Positions 17,096-25,891 of a DNA stretch of 64,000 bases are shown one piece after another. The translations under genes were made by a program, and so were the position numbers. Source of the stretch: Clostridia bacterium (GTDB taxonomy: Bacteria > Bacillota > Clostridia > Christensenellales > Aristaeellaceae); the NCBI GenBank assembly GCA_900769875.1, contig CAAGII010000036.1, positions 1 through 64,000 on the forward strand, given 5' to 3'. Within the stretch, counting starts at the first letter, position 1. Each line of letters opens with the position of its first letter. A model generated the notes under the pieces. It was not told the origin of the DNA and searched no databases. It saw nothing but the letters and a program-made list of their open reading frames with translations.

Positions 17096-17752
17096 TCAGC
17101 GGCTTTGCGCCTGCATGGTATCGAAGAGCGGGCCCGGATCAATCGCCTGACGCGCGCGCGTGACGCGCAGGTGCAGGTGAGCGGGAAGCTCGCCCTCATC
17201 CGCCGCGCTCTCGCCGATCTGACCGATGATCTGTCCGCGGCGGACGCTGCTGCCCGCGAGCAGTCGCAGGGGGCTTTGCAGCCCGCAATAGGCTGCGGTC
17301 ACATCGCTCCCGTGGTCGATCACAAGATACGCGCCCCGGACGCTCCTTTCGACAGCCGAGACGACCACGCCATCCGCCATGGCCAGCACATTGCTCCCGT
17401 ATGGCGCGGCAAGATCTACCGCGTCGTGGACGCTGTAGAGCCCGGATACGCTGCCGCAGCGCATGCGCGACGCGTCAAAGGGCGCAAGCACGACGGCGTC
17501 TGACACGGGAGACAGCCATGAAACGCGCTCCGGCGTACCTGTCGGGCTGGGCGGAAGCGTTTCCTGCATCAGCTGCGACGCGGGGCGGGACATCGCACCC
17601 GGCGCTGCCGACGGCGCGGGAAAGGTCATGCGGCTTCGCCATACGGCGCTGAATATGATCGCGGACACGCATACCGCGGCAAGGATCATGATGCCGTACT
17701 TCTCCATCAGGGCTGCGGGACTGCGGAACCGTTCGCTGCTCTGTCGTTTCAT
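17096..17752 (-). CDS. spoIIQ: SpoIIQ-like M23 metallopeptidase
   Basis: The product is 218 residues with one transmembrane segment (about 19-38) and a C-terminal LytM/M23 domain. The zinc site looks complete: H109-x3-D113 (HDAVD) and H192-L-H194. B. subtilis SpoIIQ has lost the first histidine while clostridial SpoIIQ keeps it, so this resembles the clostridial form. It lies 44 bases after spoIID on the same strand, the usual sporulation pairing in which SpoIIQ sits in the forespore membrane and contacts SpoIIIAH. GGAGGTGACAGCGC precedes the ATG. A generic M23 hydrolase is the alternative, but the neighbour supports SpoIIQ. Confidence 0.8.
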   Translation of the reverse strand: MKRQSSERFRSPAALMEKYGIMILAAVCVSAIIFSAVWRSRMTFPAPSAAPGAMSRPASQLMQETLPPSPTGTPERVSWLSPVSDAVVLAPFDASRMRCGSVSGLYSVHDAVDLAAPYGSNVLAMADGVVVSAVERSVRGAYLVIDHGSDVTAAYCGLQSPLRLLAGSSVRRGQIIGQIGESAADEGELPAHLHLRVTRARQAIDPGPLFDTMQAQSR

Positions 17753-17796
17753 GCGCTGTCACCTCCGTCTGCCAGTATTTCCCGGCAGCGGACATG

Positions 17797-18879
17797 CTAT
17801 ACCGTACCGGACAGCAGCCGGATGCTGCACAGCGCTGTGCCCGGATAGTAGTGGGCAAGGATGGCTCTGTAGTCCGCTCCCGCAGATGCCATTGCCTGCG
17901 CGCCTGCCTGGCTCATGCCAACGCCATGGCCATAGCCGCGGGTATGAAAGACCACCTCGTCGCCGTCCGCGTCCCATGTGCACAGGGTGCTGCGCAGACC
18001 CAGCGCCTGACGAAGCTGCGTGCCTGTGACCAGCTTGCTGCCCACCAGCACCGCCGAAATGCGTCCGGAGGCTGTGGTGCTTTGCAGGCGAAGCTGCCCT
18101 GGAATCCCGTCCACGGTCAGACCGCACCCGGGAAACGCTTCAAGCAGGCGGCGGGCAGCCTCGGCCCGCGTCATCCGCGTATCGGCAAGATAGCCGCTGT
18201 AGCCCTCCTCACCGGGGCTGTCCACACTGACAAGATAAGGATGCGACTGGGCAAACACCGCTGCGGCATCCTCCGTTCTGCCGCCGGAGCAGGCGTGATA
18301 GAGCATCTCAATGGGAAGCCCGTCCCACGTCAGCACAAGACCCGATGTGGACGCGACTGCCTGATGGATCCGCGCGCCGTACTGCCCGGCGGTGTCTCCC
18401 CAGCGCGCGGCGGCTTCTTCCGGCGAAAGGTAGCCCTGACAGCACCGGCTGCTGGTACACACATCGCACGAAGGATGAGTCGCGCAGCCGTTTCCACCCA
18501 GCGCAAGGCACGACCATGCGGCGCGTGTTCTTGCCGCGATCGCCTGACACCGCAGCGCCTCCATGCTGTACTGCGCGGGCATTTCGGCGGCGACCACACC
18601 CTCCGCATAGCTCTCAAGACCAAGCTCGCTGACGCGGCCCGCTGCCTCGTCCCATACCCTCAGGCGCATGCTGCTGTCCTGAGCGCGCGTGGCGGCGGGC
18701 CACAGCAGCCAGCGCTGCCATATAACCGGCATTCTTTGGGGCAGCTGGCGCAGCGCGCGATCCATGGCAAGGGACGCGCCCTGCCATTCCTGCGCGCGCA
18801 GGGGCGCGCCGCAAAGCGACCATAAAAGACACGCAGCAAGCAGCAGCGCCGACAGCCTCAGTCCCCACGCACCACGCAT
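17797..18879 (-). CDS. spoIID: Stage II sporulation protein D
   Basis: This lytic transglycosylase cuts peptidoglycan during engulfment. The product is 360 residues with an N-terminal signal/anchor (about 8-26). The catalytic glutamate is in GVVAAEMPAQ, followed by EALRCQAIAARTRA. The cysteine/histidine segment HPSCDVCTSSRCCQGY matches the zinc-binding loop of clostridial SpoIID, and YGHGVGMSQAGAQ is the C-terminal signature. The start is ATG 18879 behind GGGAGGTGACGGC. I could not find a convincing SigE promoter upstream. Confidence 0.92.
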   Translation of the reverse strand: MRGAWGLRLSALLLAACLLWSLCGAPLRAQEWQGASLAMDRALRQLPQRMPVIWQRWLLWPAATRAQDSSMRLRVWDEAAGRVSELGLESYAEGVVAAEMPAQYSMEALRCQAIAARTRAAWSCLALGGNGCATHPSCDVCTSSRCCQGYLSPEEAAARWGDTAGQYGARIHQAVASTSGLVLTWDGLPIEMLYHACSGGRTEDAAAVFAQSHPYLVSVDSPGEEGYSGYLADTRMTRAEAARRLLEAFPGCGLTVDGIPGQLRLQSTTASGRISAVLVGSKLVTGTQLRQALGLRSTLCTWDADGDEVVFHTRGYGHGVGMSQAGAQAMASAGADYRAILAHYYPGTALCSIRLLSGTV

Positions 18880-19128
18880 GCCGTCACCTCCCGGGAGGCG
18901 GATTGCACCGCTCCGTATCAGCTTTATGCGGAAAAGGAACGCCGCATGCAGAGGATACTGATTTGTGGACAATGGCACGCAGAGAACCAGAATATGCATG
19001 AGAAATGCGGTTTGTGATGAAAAATTCTGAAAAATGTACCGTAAAAATCCCGTTATGCCTTGACGAATGCACATGAAAGTTGCTACAATAGAATAGATTG
19101 ATAGAGTCACAGGATTTTCGGTTGCCCG
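18880..19128. other. Divergent intergenic region between spoIID and glgB
   Basis: This stretch of about 250 bases is more AT-rich than its surroundings. The only clear element is the glgB promoter at 19060-19089. No small gene or stable terminator is apparent. Confidence 0.5.
19060..19089 (+). promoter_or_regulatory. Sigma-A type promoter of the glgBCD operon
   Basis: TTGACG at 19060-19065 and TACAAT at 19084-19089 with an 18-base spacer. Confidence 0.65.
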
Positions 19129-19158
19129 ATGAATTTCATGAAGAAAGCAGGTGCGTCT

Positions 19159-21234
19159 ATGCACTATATCGCGCCAAGCGCCGAGGTGCGCGAACAGTTC
19201 CATCAGGGCGGCAACCACCGGGCATACGCCATGCTTGGCGCGCACCCTGTGGAGCAGGATGGCAGAAAGCTGTGGCACTTTGCCGTATGGGCGCCCAATG
19301 CCAGAGCGGTATCGCTTGTGGGCGAGTTCTGCAACTGGGACAGGAATGCCTGCCCCATGAAGAAGCAGTTCGACGGCACATGGGAGGTTCGCCTGCCTGT
19401 GGAAACCTTCGACGCCGCGTCCGATCCCGTACGCTACGGCTATGCCGGCGCACAACAGAAGCTGCTGACCTACAAATTTGCGGTGCAGCAGCAGAGCGGC
19501 GAGTGGCAGGACAAGACCGATCCCTACGCCTTCTGTATGCAGCAGCGCCCCGACACAGCCTCTGTGCTCTGTGATCTGGACGGGTACGCATGGCATGACG
19601 ATGCGTGGCTTTCCGAGCGCAAGGTGTGGGACATGCATACCAGCCCCATCAATATCTATGAGGTGCATATCGGCTCATGGAAGCGCAAGGGCTCGAAGAA
19701 GAGCGGCGACGGCGGACAGGGCGACACCGGCAAGCCGATGACGTATACGGAGTTTGCCGATGAGATCATCCCCTATGTGAAAGACATGGGCTATACCCAT
19801 ATCGAGCTGCTCCCGGTGATGGAGCATCCGCTGGATATGAGCTGGGGCTATCAGGTTTCCGGCTACTTCGCGGCGACCAGCCGCTACGGCACGCCGCAGG
19901 AGTTGATGGCGCTCATCGACCGCTGCCATCAGGCGGGCGTCGGCGTGATCCTTGACTGGGTACCCGCACACTTCCCCAAGGATGCGTTCGGCCTGCGCCG
20001 CTTTGACGGTACGGCGTGCTATGAGCATCCCGATCCCCGGCGCGGCGATATGCCGCAGTGGGGCACGCATTTCTTCGATCTGGCAAGGGGCGAGGTGCAG
20101 TCCTTCCTGATGTCCAGCGCGTGCTTCTGGCTGCAGTACTACCATGCCGACGGCATCCGCGTGGATGCGGTCAGCTCCATGCTGTTCTATGACTTCTGCC
20201 GCGACGGCATGGAATGGCTGCCCAACCGCTTTGGCGGACGGGAGAATCTGGATGGCATCGCCTTCCTGCAGAAGCTGAACACCACCGTCAACAAGCATTT
20301 CCCCGGCGTGATGATGATCGCCGAGGAGAGCCACGCCTTCCCCGGCGTGACCAAGCCTGCGTACCTGGGCGGTCTTGGCTTTGACTTCAAGTGGAACATG
20401 GGCTGGATGAACGACATGCTGGCCTATGTGGAGAAGGATCCCATCTACCGCAAGTGGCACCATGACAAGCTGACCTTCTCGCTGTTCTATGCCTTCTCCG
20501 AAAACTACATTCTGCCCTTCAGCCACGACGAGGTTGTGCACGGCAAGAAGTCGATGCTGGACAAGCAGCCCGGCGATCTGTGGAAGAAGTTTGCGGGTCT
20601 GCGCGCGCTGTACGGCTACACCATGTCGCACCCCGGCAAGAAGCTGCTGTTCATGGGCGGCGAGTTCGGACAGATGATCGAGTGGCGCTACGACGATCAG
20701 CTGGACTGGTTCCTGCTTTTGTACGACAAGCACCCCGAGCTACAGAAGTTCGTACGTGAGCTCAACCGTCTCTATCGCGAGATACCCGCGCTCTACGAGG
20801 TGGAGAACAGCTGGGAAGGCTTCCAGTGGGTGCAGGCCAATGACAAGAACAACAGCCTGACCGCCTTTATCCGCACGGACAAAAAGGGCAAATCCATCCT
20901 GTGCGTGACCAACTTTACGCCCCAGTACATTGATGTGTACAAGATGGGTCTGCCCACGGACGGCGTGATCACGGAAATCTTCAACAGCGACCGCGCCTGC
21001 TGGGGCGGCAGCGACAAGTACAACGACAGGCCCATTCGCGCGGTGGAGGAAAAGTGGAACGAGTTTGACTACACGGTGGAGATGCACATCCCGCCGCTGA
21101 GCACCATGTTCTTCCGCTACGACAAGCTGGAGACGCCAAAGAAAAAGGCGGAGAAGCAGAAGGCTGCCGCAGCGGCCACGCCCGATACAGCGGAGCCGGA
21201 GTCGCTTCCGCCCGTATCCGGTACAGTCGGATAA
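19159..21234 (+). CDS. glgB: 1,4-alpha-glucan branching enzyme
   Basis: The enzyme makes the alpha-1,6 branches of glycogen. It has an N-terminal CBM48-type domain (FAVWAPNARAVSLVGEFCNW) and a GH13 catalytic barrel with D336 (GIRVDAV), E389 (IAEES) and D457 (FSHDEVVHG) as catalytic residues. The start at 19159 is preferred because GCAGGTG lies upstream; in-frame ATGs at 19129 and 19138 lack a ribosome binding site. The last 37 or so residues form a Lys/Ala-rich then acidic tail (PKKKAEKQKAAAAA) not needed by the fold. It is first in the glgB-glgC-glgD operon. Confidence 0.93.
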   Translation: MHYIAPSAEVREQFHQGGNHRAYAMLGAHPVEQDGRKLWHFAVWAPNARAVSLVGEFCNWDRNACPMKKQFDGTWEVRLPVETFDAASDPVRYGYAGAQQKLLTYKFAVQQQSGEWQDKTDPYAFCMQQRPDTASVLCDLDGYAWHDDAWLSERKVWDMHTSPINIYEVHIGSWKRKGSKKSGDGGQGDTGKPMTYTEFADEIIPYVKDMGYTHIELLPVMEHPLDMSWGYQVSGYFAATSRYGTPQELMALIDRCHQAGVGVILDWVPAHFPKDAFGLRRFDGTACYEHPDPRRGDMPQWGTHFFDLARGEVQSFLMSSACFWLQYYHADGIRVDAVSSMLFYDFCRDGMEWLPNRFGGRENLDGIAFLQKLNTTVNKHFPGVMMIAEESHAFPGVTKPAYLGGLGFDFKWNMGWMNDMLAYVEKDPIYRKWHHDKLTFSLFYAFSENYILPFSHDEVVHGKKSMLDKQPGDLWKKFAGLRALYGYTMSHPGKKLLFMGGEFGQMIEWRYDDQLDWFLLLYDKHPELQKFVRELNRLYREIPALYEVENSWEGFQWVQANDKNNSLTAFIRTDKKGKSILCVTNFTPQYIDVYKMGLPTDGVITEIFNSDRACWGGSDKYNDRPIRAVEEKWNEFDYTVEMHIPPLSTMFFRYDKLETPKKKAEKQKAAAAATPDTAEPESLPPVSGTVG

Positions 21235-21235
21235 C

Positions 21236-21281
21236 GCCGCGCAAACGCGGCACATTCCCAAGGCAATTCGGCGAAACGCCG
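21236..21281 (+). other. Two short hairpins between glgB and glgC
   Basis: GCCGCG/CGCGGC and CGGCG/CGCCG mini-stems lie in the 124-base gap. They may adjust the ratio of downstream expression or message stability. Neither has a long T-run, so they are not convincing terminators. Confidence 0.3.
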
Positions 21282-21358
21282 TTTGCATAGCGCCTTCCGG
21301 TGCATGCCGGGAGACAGGTTTCCTGCAAAGGATATTTTGAAGGAGCGTGTTACCCCCC

Positions 21359-22549
21359 ATGATGAGAAAAAAGACTTGTATTGCCATGCTTCTGGCAGGC
21401 GGCCAGGGCAGCCGTCTCGGCATCCTGACCAAGAACGTCGCCAAGCCGGCCGTGCCCTATGGCGGCAAGTATCGCATCATCGACTTCCCGCTGAGCAACT
21501 GCACCAACAGCGGCATTGATACGGTGGGCGTGCTGACCCAGTACCAGCCGCTGGAGCTGAATGCCTATATCGGCAGCGGCGCGCCGTGGGATCTGGACCT
21601 GTCCAACGGCGGCGTGTTTGTGCTTCCGCCCTACCAGAAGGGCAAGGTGGGCGAGTGGTACCGCGGTACCGCCAACGCTATTTACCAGAACATGGCGTTT
21701 ATTGAACAGTATCATCCGGATTATGTGCTCATCCTGTCCGGCGACCATATCTATAAGATGGATTACAACGCCATGCTGAACTTCCACATCCGCCATGGCG
21801 CGGACGCGACCATCGCCGTGCGCGAGGTGCCGTGGGCGGAGGCAAGCCGTTTCGGCATCATGAACACCGACGCGGACGACAACATTATCGAGTTCGAGGA
21901 GAAGCCGAAGAATCCCAAGAGCAACAAGGCCTCCATGGGCGTGTACATCTTCACCTGGGAGAAGCTGCGCAAGTATCTGATCGCCGACGAAGAGGACAAG
22001 AAGTCCTCCAACGACTTTGGCAAGAACATCATCCCTGCCATGCTCGCGGACAAGCAGGTGATGTGCGCCTACAACTTCGAGGGCTACTGGAAGGACGTGG
22101 GCACCATCGAGTCCCTGTGGGAAGCCAACATGGATCTGCTTTCCACGCCCATGCCCATCGACATGCACGATAAGAAGTGGCGCATCTATGCCCGCAATCC
22201 CGGCTATGCGCCGCATTACATCGCCAAGGGCGCGACCGTGAGCGACAGCCTGATTACCGAGGGCTGCGAGGTGTTCGGCCATGTGGAGCACTCCGTGCTG
22301 TTCGCTGGTGTGACGGTGGAAGAGGGCGCGACCATCATTGACGGCGTGGTGATGCCCGGCGCCGTGGTCAAGCGCGGCGCGATCGTCCGCCGTGCCATTG
22401 TGGCGGAGGGCGCCGTGATCGGCGCTGGCAGCGTGGTGGGCGAGGAGACCGGCAACATCGCCGTGGTCGGCCAGAATGTGACCCTGCCTGCCGGTACGAA
22501 GGTTTCCGCTGGCGAGCAGGTGGGCGAGTCCCCTGCGACGGGCGCCTGA
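21359..22549 (+). CDS. glgC: Glucose-1-phosphate adenylyltransferase, catalytic subunit
   Basis: The enzyme forms ADP-glucose from glucose-1-phosphate and ATP, the committed step of glycogen synthesis. The product is 396 residues. The nucleotide-binding loop LAGGQGSRLG (about 12-21) is intact, and the sugar-binding segments FEEKPK and the metal-binding SGDHIYKMD are present. A left-handed beta-helix of hexapeptide repeats follows in the last 110 residues. I chose ATG 21359; a GTG at 21347 sits too close to AAGGAG. It acts with GlgD, encoded next. Confidence 0.93.
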   Translation: MMRKKTCIAMLLAGGQGSRLGILTKNVAKPAVPYGGKYRIIDFPLSNCTNSGIDTVGVLTQYQPLELNAYIGSGAPWDLDLSNGGVFVLPPYQKGKVGEWYRGTANAIYQNMAFIEQYHPDYVLILSGDHIYKMDYNAMLNFHIRHGADATIAVREVPWAEASRFGIMNTDADDNIIEFEEKPKNPKSNKASMGVYIFTWEKLRKYLIADEEDKKSSNDFGKNIIPAMLADKQVMCAYNFEGYWKDVGTIESLWEANMDLLSTPMPIDMHDKKWRIYARNPGYAPHYIAKGATVSDSLITEGCEVFGHVEHSVLFAGVTVEEGATIIDGVVMPGAVVKRGAIVRRAIVAEGAVIGAGSVVGEETGNIAVVGQNVTLPAGTKVSAGEQVGESPATGA

Positions 22550-22643
22550 TGAACGCCTGACACTATGCAGCGGAGCTTTCCCCTCCGCACAGGATCAAGC
22601 CGGTAGACTGATCTTCCGGCAGTAAAAGAGAGGATTGAACACG

Positions 22644-23765
22644 ATGAAAGATGTAATGGGCGTTATCTTCACCGGTGAAAGCGATGCCCGTCTGCGCGAG
22701 CTGACGATGACCCGCGCCATTGCTGCCCTGCCTGTGGCCGGTCGTTATCGCGTGATTGACTTCCTGGTGTCCTCGATGGTGAACGGCGGCATCCGCAATG
22801 TGGGCGTGATTATGCAGAAGAACTATCACAGCCTGATGGACCATCTGGGCTCCGGCAAGGAATGGGACCTGCACGGCAAGAACGAAGGCCTGCGCGTGCT
22901 GCCCCCCTTCCTGACCCGCGAGAATGTGGGCGTGTACAGCGGCCTGCTGGAGGCGCTGCGCTCCAACACCAACTACCTGATGCGCTCCAAGCAGGAGTAT
23001 CTGGTGCTGTCCGGCTCCAATATTATCTACAACTGCAACATGGACGAGCTGGTGCGCGCCCATATTGACAGCGGCGCGGAAATCACCATGATGTATACCC
23101 GCGATCCCAAGATGCAGCGCGATGAATACGGCACCTATATCGCTGTGGACGAGAACAACACCGTCACCGATATGGAGGTGGAGCCGACCCATCCCTCGCT
23201 CAAGTGCAGCAGCATGGACGTCATCATCATGAAGCGCGAGACCCTGCGCAATCTGGTGGACAAGGGCGTGGCGCACGGCCTGCACGGCATGAACCGCGAT
23301 ATCCTGATGCCCATGATTCAGGACGGTCATACCCGCATCAATGCCTTTGAGTACAAGGGCCTGTGCTGGCGGATCGACTCTGTGCAGAGCTTCTTCCGCT
23401 TCAACATGGACATTCTGGACACCGGCATTCGTCACCAGCTCTTCTCCGGCGATCTGCCCGTGTACACCAAGGTGCGCGACGAAATGCCCTGCTCCTACGG
23501 CAGCAACGTGAGCGTGGTCAATTCGCTGGTGGCGGATGGCTGCGTCATCGAGGGCACGGTGGAGAATTCCATCCTCTTCCGCGGCGTGCGCATCGCGGCG
23601 GACGCGCATGTGAAGAACTGCATCATCATGCAGGATGGCCAGGTGCATTCCGGCGCTTATGTCGAGAACTGCATTCTGGACAAGCAGGCGATCATCAAGC
23701 GCAATGCCCGCTTGATCGGACCGAGCGCTTACCCCATTGTCATTGCCAAGAACGTTGTGATCTGA
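22644..23765 (+). CDS. glgD: GlgD, regulatory-type ADP-glucose pyrophosphorylase subunit
   Basis: The 373-residue GlgC paralogue lacks the catalytic glycine-rich loop; its N-terminus reads VMGVIFTGESDARLREL. In Bacillota GlgD pairs with GlgC and modulates activity. The C-terminal beta-helix repeats are kept (VVNSLVADGCVIEGTVENSI). The ATG at 22644 follows GAGAGG by 11 bases; a TTG nine bases upstream is a weaker option. A terminator follows immediately, ending the glgBCD unit. Confidence 0.92.
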   Translation: MKDVMGVIFTGESDARLRELTMTRAIAALPVAGRYRVIDFLVSSMVNGGIRNVGVIMQKNYHSLMDHLGSGKEWDLHGKNEGLRVLPPFLTRENVGVYSGLLEALRSNTNYLMRSKQEYLVLSGSNIIYNCNMDELVRAHIDSGAEITMMYTRDPKMQRDEYGTYIAVDENNTVTDMEVEPTHPSLKCSSMDVIIMKRETLRNLVDKGVAHGLHGMNRDILMPMIQDGHTRINAFEYKGLCWRIDSVQSFFRFNMDILDTGIRHQLFSGDLPVYTKVRDEMPCSYGSNVSVVNSLVADGCVIEGTVENSILFRGVRIAADAHVKNCIIMQDGQVHSGAYVENCILDKQAIIKRNARLIGPSAYPIVIAKNVVI

Positions 23766-23774
23766 TGCCATGCT

Positions 23775-23816
23775 GGCCGTGCCCGGGACTGCTGTGCTCC
23801 GGGCACGGCCTCTTTT
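23775..23816 (+). terminator. Terminator after glgD
   Basis: A perfect 12-base stem, GGCCGTGCCCGG (23775-23786) with CCGGGCACGGCC (23799-23810), is followed by TCTTTT. Confidence 0.85.
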
Positions 23817-23851
23817 CGGGTTCGGCGCGCTTTGCCCGACGCTTCTTCCGG

Positions 23852-23880
23852 TTGACAAAAGTGCGTGAATGTGATTAAAT
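23852..23880 (+). promoter_or_regulatory. Sigma-A type promoter of glgA
   Basis: TTGACA at 23852-23857 and TTAAAT at 23875-23880 with a 17-base spacer. glgA is thus expressed separately from glgBCD. Confidence 0.6.
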
Positions 23881-23915
23881 GTTCGCGTGACGATTCATCA
23901 ATGGAGGTAATTTGT

Positions 23916-25712
23916 ATGAAAATTCTGTTTACAGCCAGTGAATGCGTACCGTTTGTCAAGACCGGCGGGTTGGCTGATGTGGTCGGCGCGCTTGCGCCTG
24001 TGCTTGCCAAGCAGGGTCATGACGTGCGCGTCATGCTGCCGCTGTACGGCGCGATCCCCGAAAAGTGGGTTAGCAAGATGACCCATGTGGTCGACTTCGA
24101 GGTGGAGCTGGGCTGGCGCCGTCAGTACTGCGGCATCGAAAAGCTGGAGCAGGATGGCGTGACATGGTATTTCATGGATAACAAGTTCTATTTCGGCCGT
24201 CCGTATATTTACGGCCTTGGCGGCGACGAGTATGAGCGCTTCGGCTTCTTCTGCCGCGGCGCGCTCAACGCGCTGCCCCTGCTGGGCTTCCAGCCCGACG
24301 TCATCCATGCCCACGACTGGCAGAGCGGCATGGTGCCCGCGCTGCTGAAGATTCAGTATGCGCATCTGCCCTTCTATGCCCGGATGAAAACCATCTTCAC
24401 CATCCACAACCTGCAGTATCAGGGCATCTTCGGTATCCGCGAGGTGCAGGATGTGCTGGGTCTGGGCGACAGCCTGTGGACGGGCGATAAGCTGGAGTGC
24501 TTCGGCTGCGCCAATTACATGAAGGCCGCGCTGGTGTATTCCGATCTGATCACGACCGTGAGCCCCTCCTATTCCGAGGAGATTCAGACTGCCTATTACG
24601 GCGAGCGCTTGGACGGGCTGCTCCGTGCTCGTAAGAACGACGTGTACGGCGTGCTCAACGGCATTGATATGGTGGACTACGATCCCGCCATTGACCAGCG
24701 CATTGCAGCGACCTACAGCGCCGACGATGTGGCTGGCAAGGCGGCGTGCAAGAAGGATCTGCAGGAGCGTCTGGGCCTGGAGGTCAACCCCGAGATTCCG
24801 ATCATCGGCATGGTCGGCCGCCTGAGCAACCAGAAGGGTCTGGATCTGGTGGATTACATCATCGGCGATCTGATGAAGGAAAAGGTGCAGCTGGTGGTGC
24901 TGGGCATGGGCGAAAGCCGTTATGTCAACCTGTTCTCCTGGGCGGAGAGCCAGTACAGGGGCAAGGTGGCCGCGCGCTTCACCATGGATCACGCGCTTGC
25001 GCACCAGATTTACGCGGGCTGCGATATGTTCCTGATGCCCAGTCAGTTCGAGCCCTGCGGTCTGAGCCAGCTGATTGCCCTGCGCTATGGTACGCTGCCC
25101 ATCGTGCGCGAAACCGGCGGACTGCGCGACACGGTGCTGAGCTATAATGAGGTCACCGGCGAGGGTAACGGTTTCTCCTTCTTCAACTATAACGCGCATG
25201 ATATGCTCAACACCATCAAGCGTGCGCTCTACTTCTACAACAGCCGTAAGGATATCTGGTCGATGCTGCAGCAGCGTGGTATGCGCGGTGACTACAGCTG
25301 GACGGTGTCCGCTGCCAAGTATGTGGAGCTGTATCGCGGCCTGCTTGGCGAAGCCGAGCTGAAGTCTCCCGCTGAGGAGCTGGCGGCTGTGGAGGCTGCG
25401 CCCGTCGCGGCAGAGGCGCCTGTTGAAGCGCCCATGGAAGCGCCTGCCGAGATCGTAGCCGAGGCGCCCGTGGAGGCTGCGCCTGCCGCCGAGGAAACGC
25501 CCAAGCAAAAGAAGCCCCGCGCTCCCCGCAAGAAGAAGGCGGAGACGGAGACTGTGACGGCGGAGGAGAAGCCCGCACCCCGCAAGCGCGCCGCCTGCAG
25601 GAAGCCCGCGGCTGCTGAGGCTGCTGCCGAGGAAGCGCCCAAGCCCAAGAAGCCCCGCGCTCCCCGCAAGAAGAAGGCGGAGGCCGCCGAGGAAGCACCC
25701 AAGGCAGAATAA
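23916..25712 (+). CDS. glgA: Glycogen synthase with a lysine/alanine/proline-rich tail
   Basis: This GT5 enzyme extends alpha-1,4-glucan from ADP-glucose. The N-terminal ADP-glucose loop K15-TGGLADV and the C-terminal FEPCGLSQL motif with its catalytic glutamate are intact. The catalytic part ends near residue 480, the normal family length. A further 115 or so residues follow, made of Glu/Ala/Pro repeats and then two copies of a KKPRAPRKKKAE block. That tail is strongly basic, low in complexity and resembles histone H1-like tails. GGAGG lies before ATG 23916. The enzymatic role is clear; the role of the tail is unknown. Confidence 0.93.
   Translation: MKILFTASECVPFVKTGGLADVVGALAPVLAKQGHDVRVMLPLYGAIPEKWVSKMTHVVDFEVELGWRRQYCGIEKLEQDGVTWYFMDNKFYFGRPYIYGLGGDEYERFGFFCRGALNALPLLGFQPDVIHAHDWQSGMVPALLKIQYAHLPFYARMKTIFTIHNLQYQGIFGIREVQDVLGLGDSLWTGDKLECFGCANYMKAALVYSDLITTVSPSYSEEIQTAYYGERLDGLLRARKNDVYGVLNGIDMVDYDPAIDQRIAATYSADDVAGKAACKKDLQERLGLEVNPEIPIIGMVGRLSNQKGLDLVDYIIGDLMKEKVQLVVLGMGESRYVNLFSWAESQYRGKVAARFTMDHALAHQIYAGCDMFLMPSQFEPCGLSQLIALRYGTLPIVRETGGLRDTVLSYNEVTGEGNGFSFFNYNAHDMLNTIKRALYFYNSRKDIWSMLQQRGMRGDYSWTVSAAKYVELYRGLLGEAELKSPAEELAAVEAAPVAAEAPVEAPMEAPAEIVAEAPVEAAPAAEETPKQKKPRAPRKKKAETETVTAEEKPAPRKRAACRKPAAAEAAAEEAPKPKKPRAPRKKKAEAAEEAPKAE
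25488..25682 (+). repeat. In-gene direct repeat encoding the basic GlgA tail
   Basis: A 34-base segment at 25511-25544 recurs identically at 25649-25682, with near-identical flanks on the left. The spacing is 138 bases and in frame. It encodes the repeated basic block in the tail of GlgA, and copy-number change by slippage or recombination would keep the frame. Confidence 0.7.
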
Positions 25713-25729
25713 TCGTTTATGATCCATCA

Positions 25730-25763
25730 GGGCAGGCACATCGAACCGGTGTGCCTGCCCTTT
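25730..25763 (+). terminator. Terminator after glgA
   Basis: GGGCAGGCACA (25730-25740) pairs with TGTGCCTGCCC (25750-25760) apart from the loop-proximal base, then TTT. Confidence 0.75.
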
Positions 25764-25803
25764 GTAAATACCGGGGATTCCCATGGTGATTTTTCGCAAA
25801 CAA

Positions 25804-25833
25804 CTGGCAAGTTTCGCGCTTCTATGCTACAAT
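25804..25833 (+). promoter_or_regulatory. Weak promoter candidate for the SpoIID/SH3 gene
   Basis: CTGGCA (25804-25809) and TACAAT (25828-25833) with an 18-base spacer. The -35 box is poor. Confidence 0.35.
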
Positions 25834-25891
25834 ACGGGTGAAAGCGTAACCGATACGCGCATTCCAAAGAGCCGCAGGAGGAACCCGGAAC

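Noticed and set aside
18880..19020. SigE promoter for spoIID
   Set aside because: CATATTCT and CATAAAGC occur on the minus strand, but neither has a fitting -35 element at the right distance.
23775..23880. Riboswitch between glgD and glgA
   Set aside because: The only strong structure is the glgD terminator; the glgA promoter follows it and leaves a leader of only about 30 bases.
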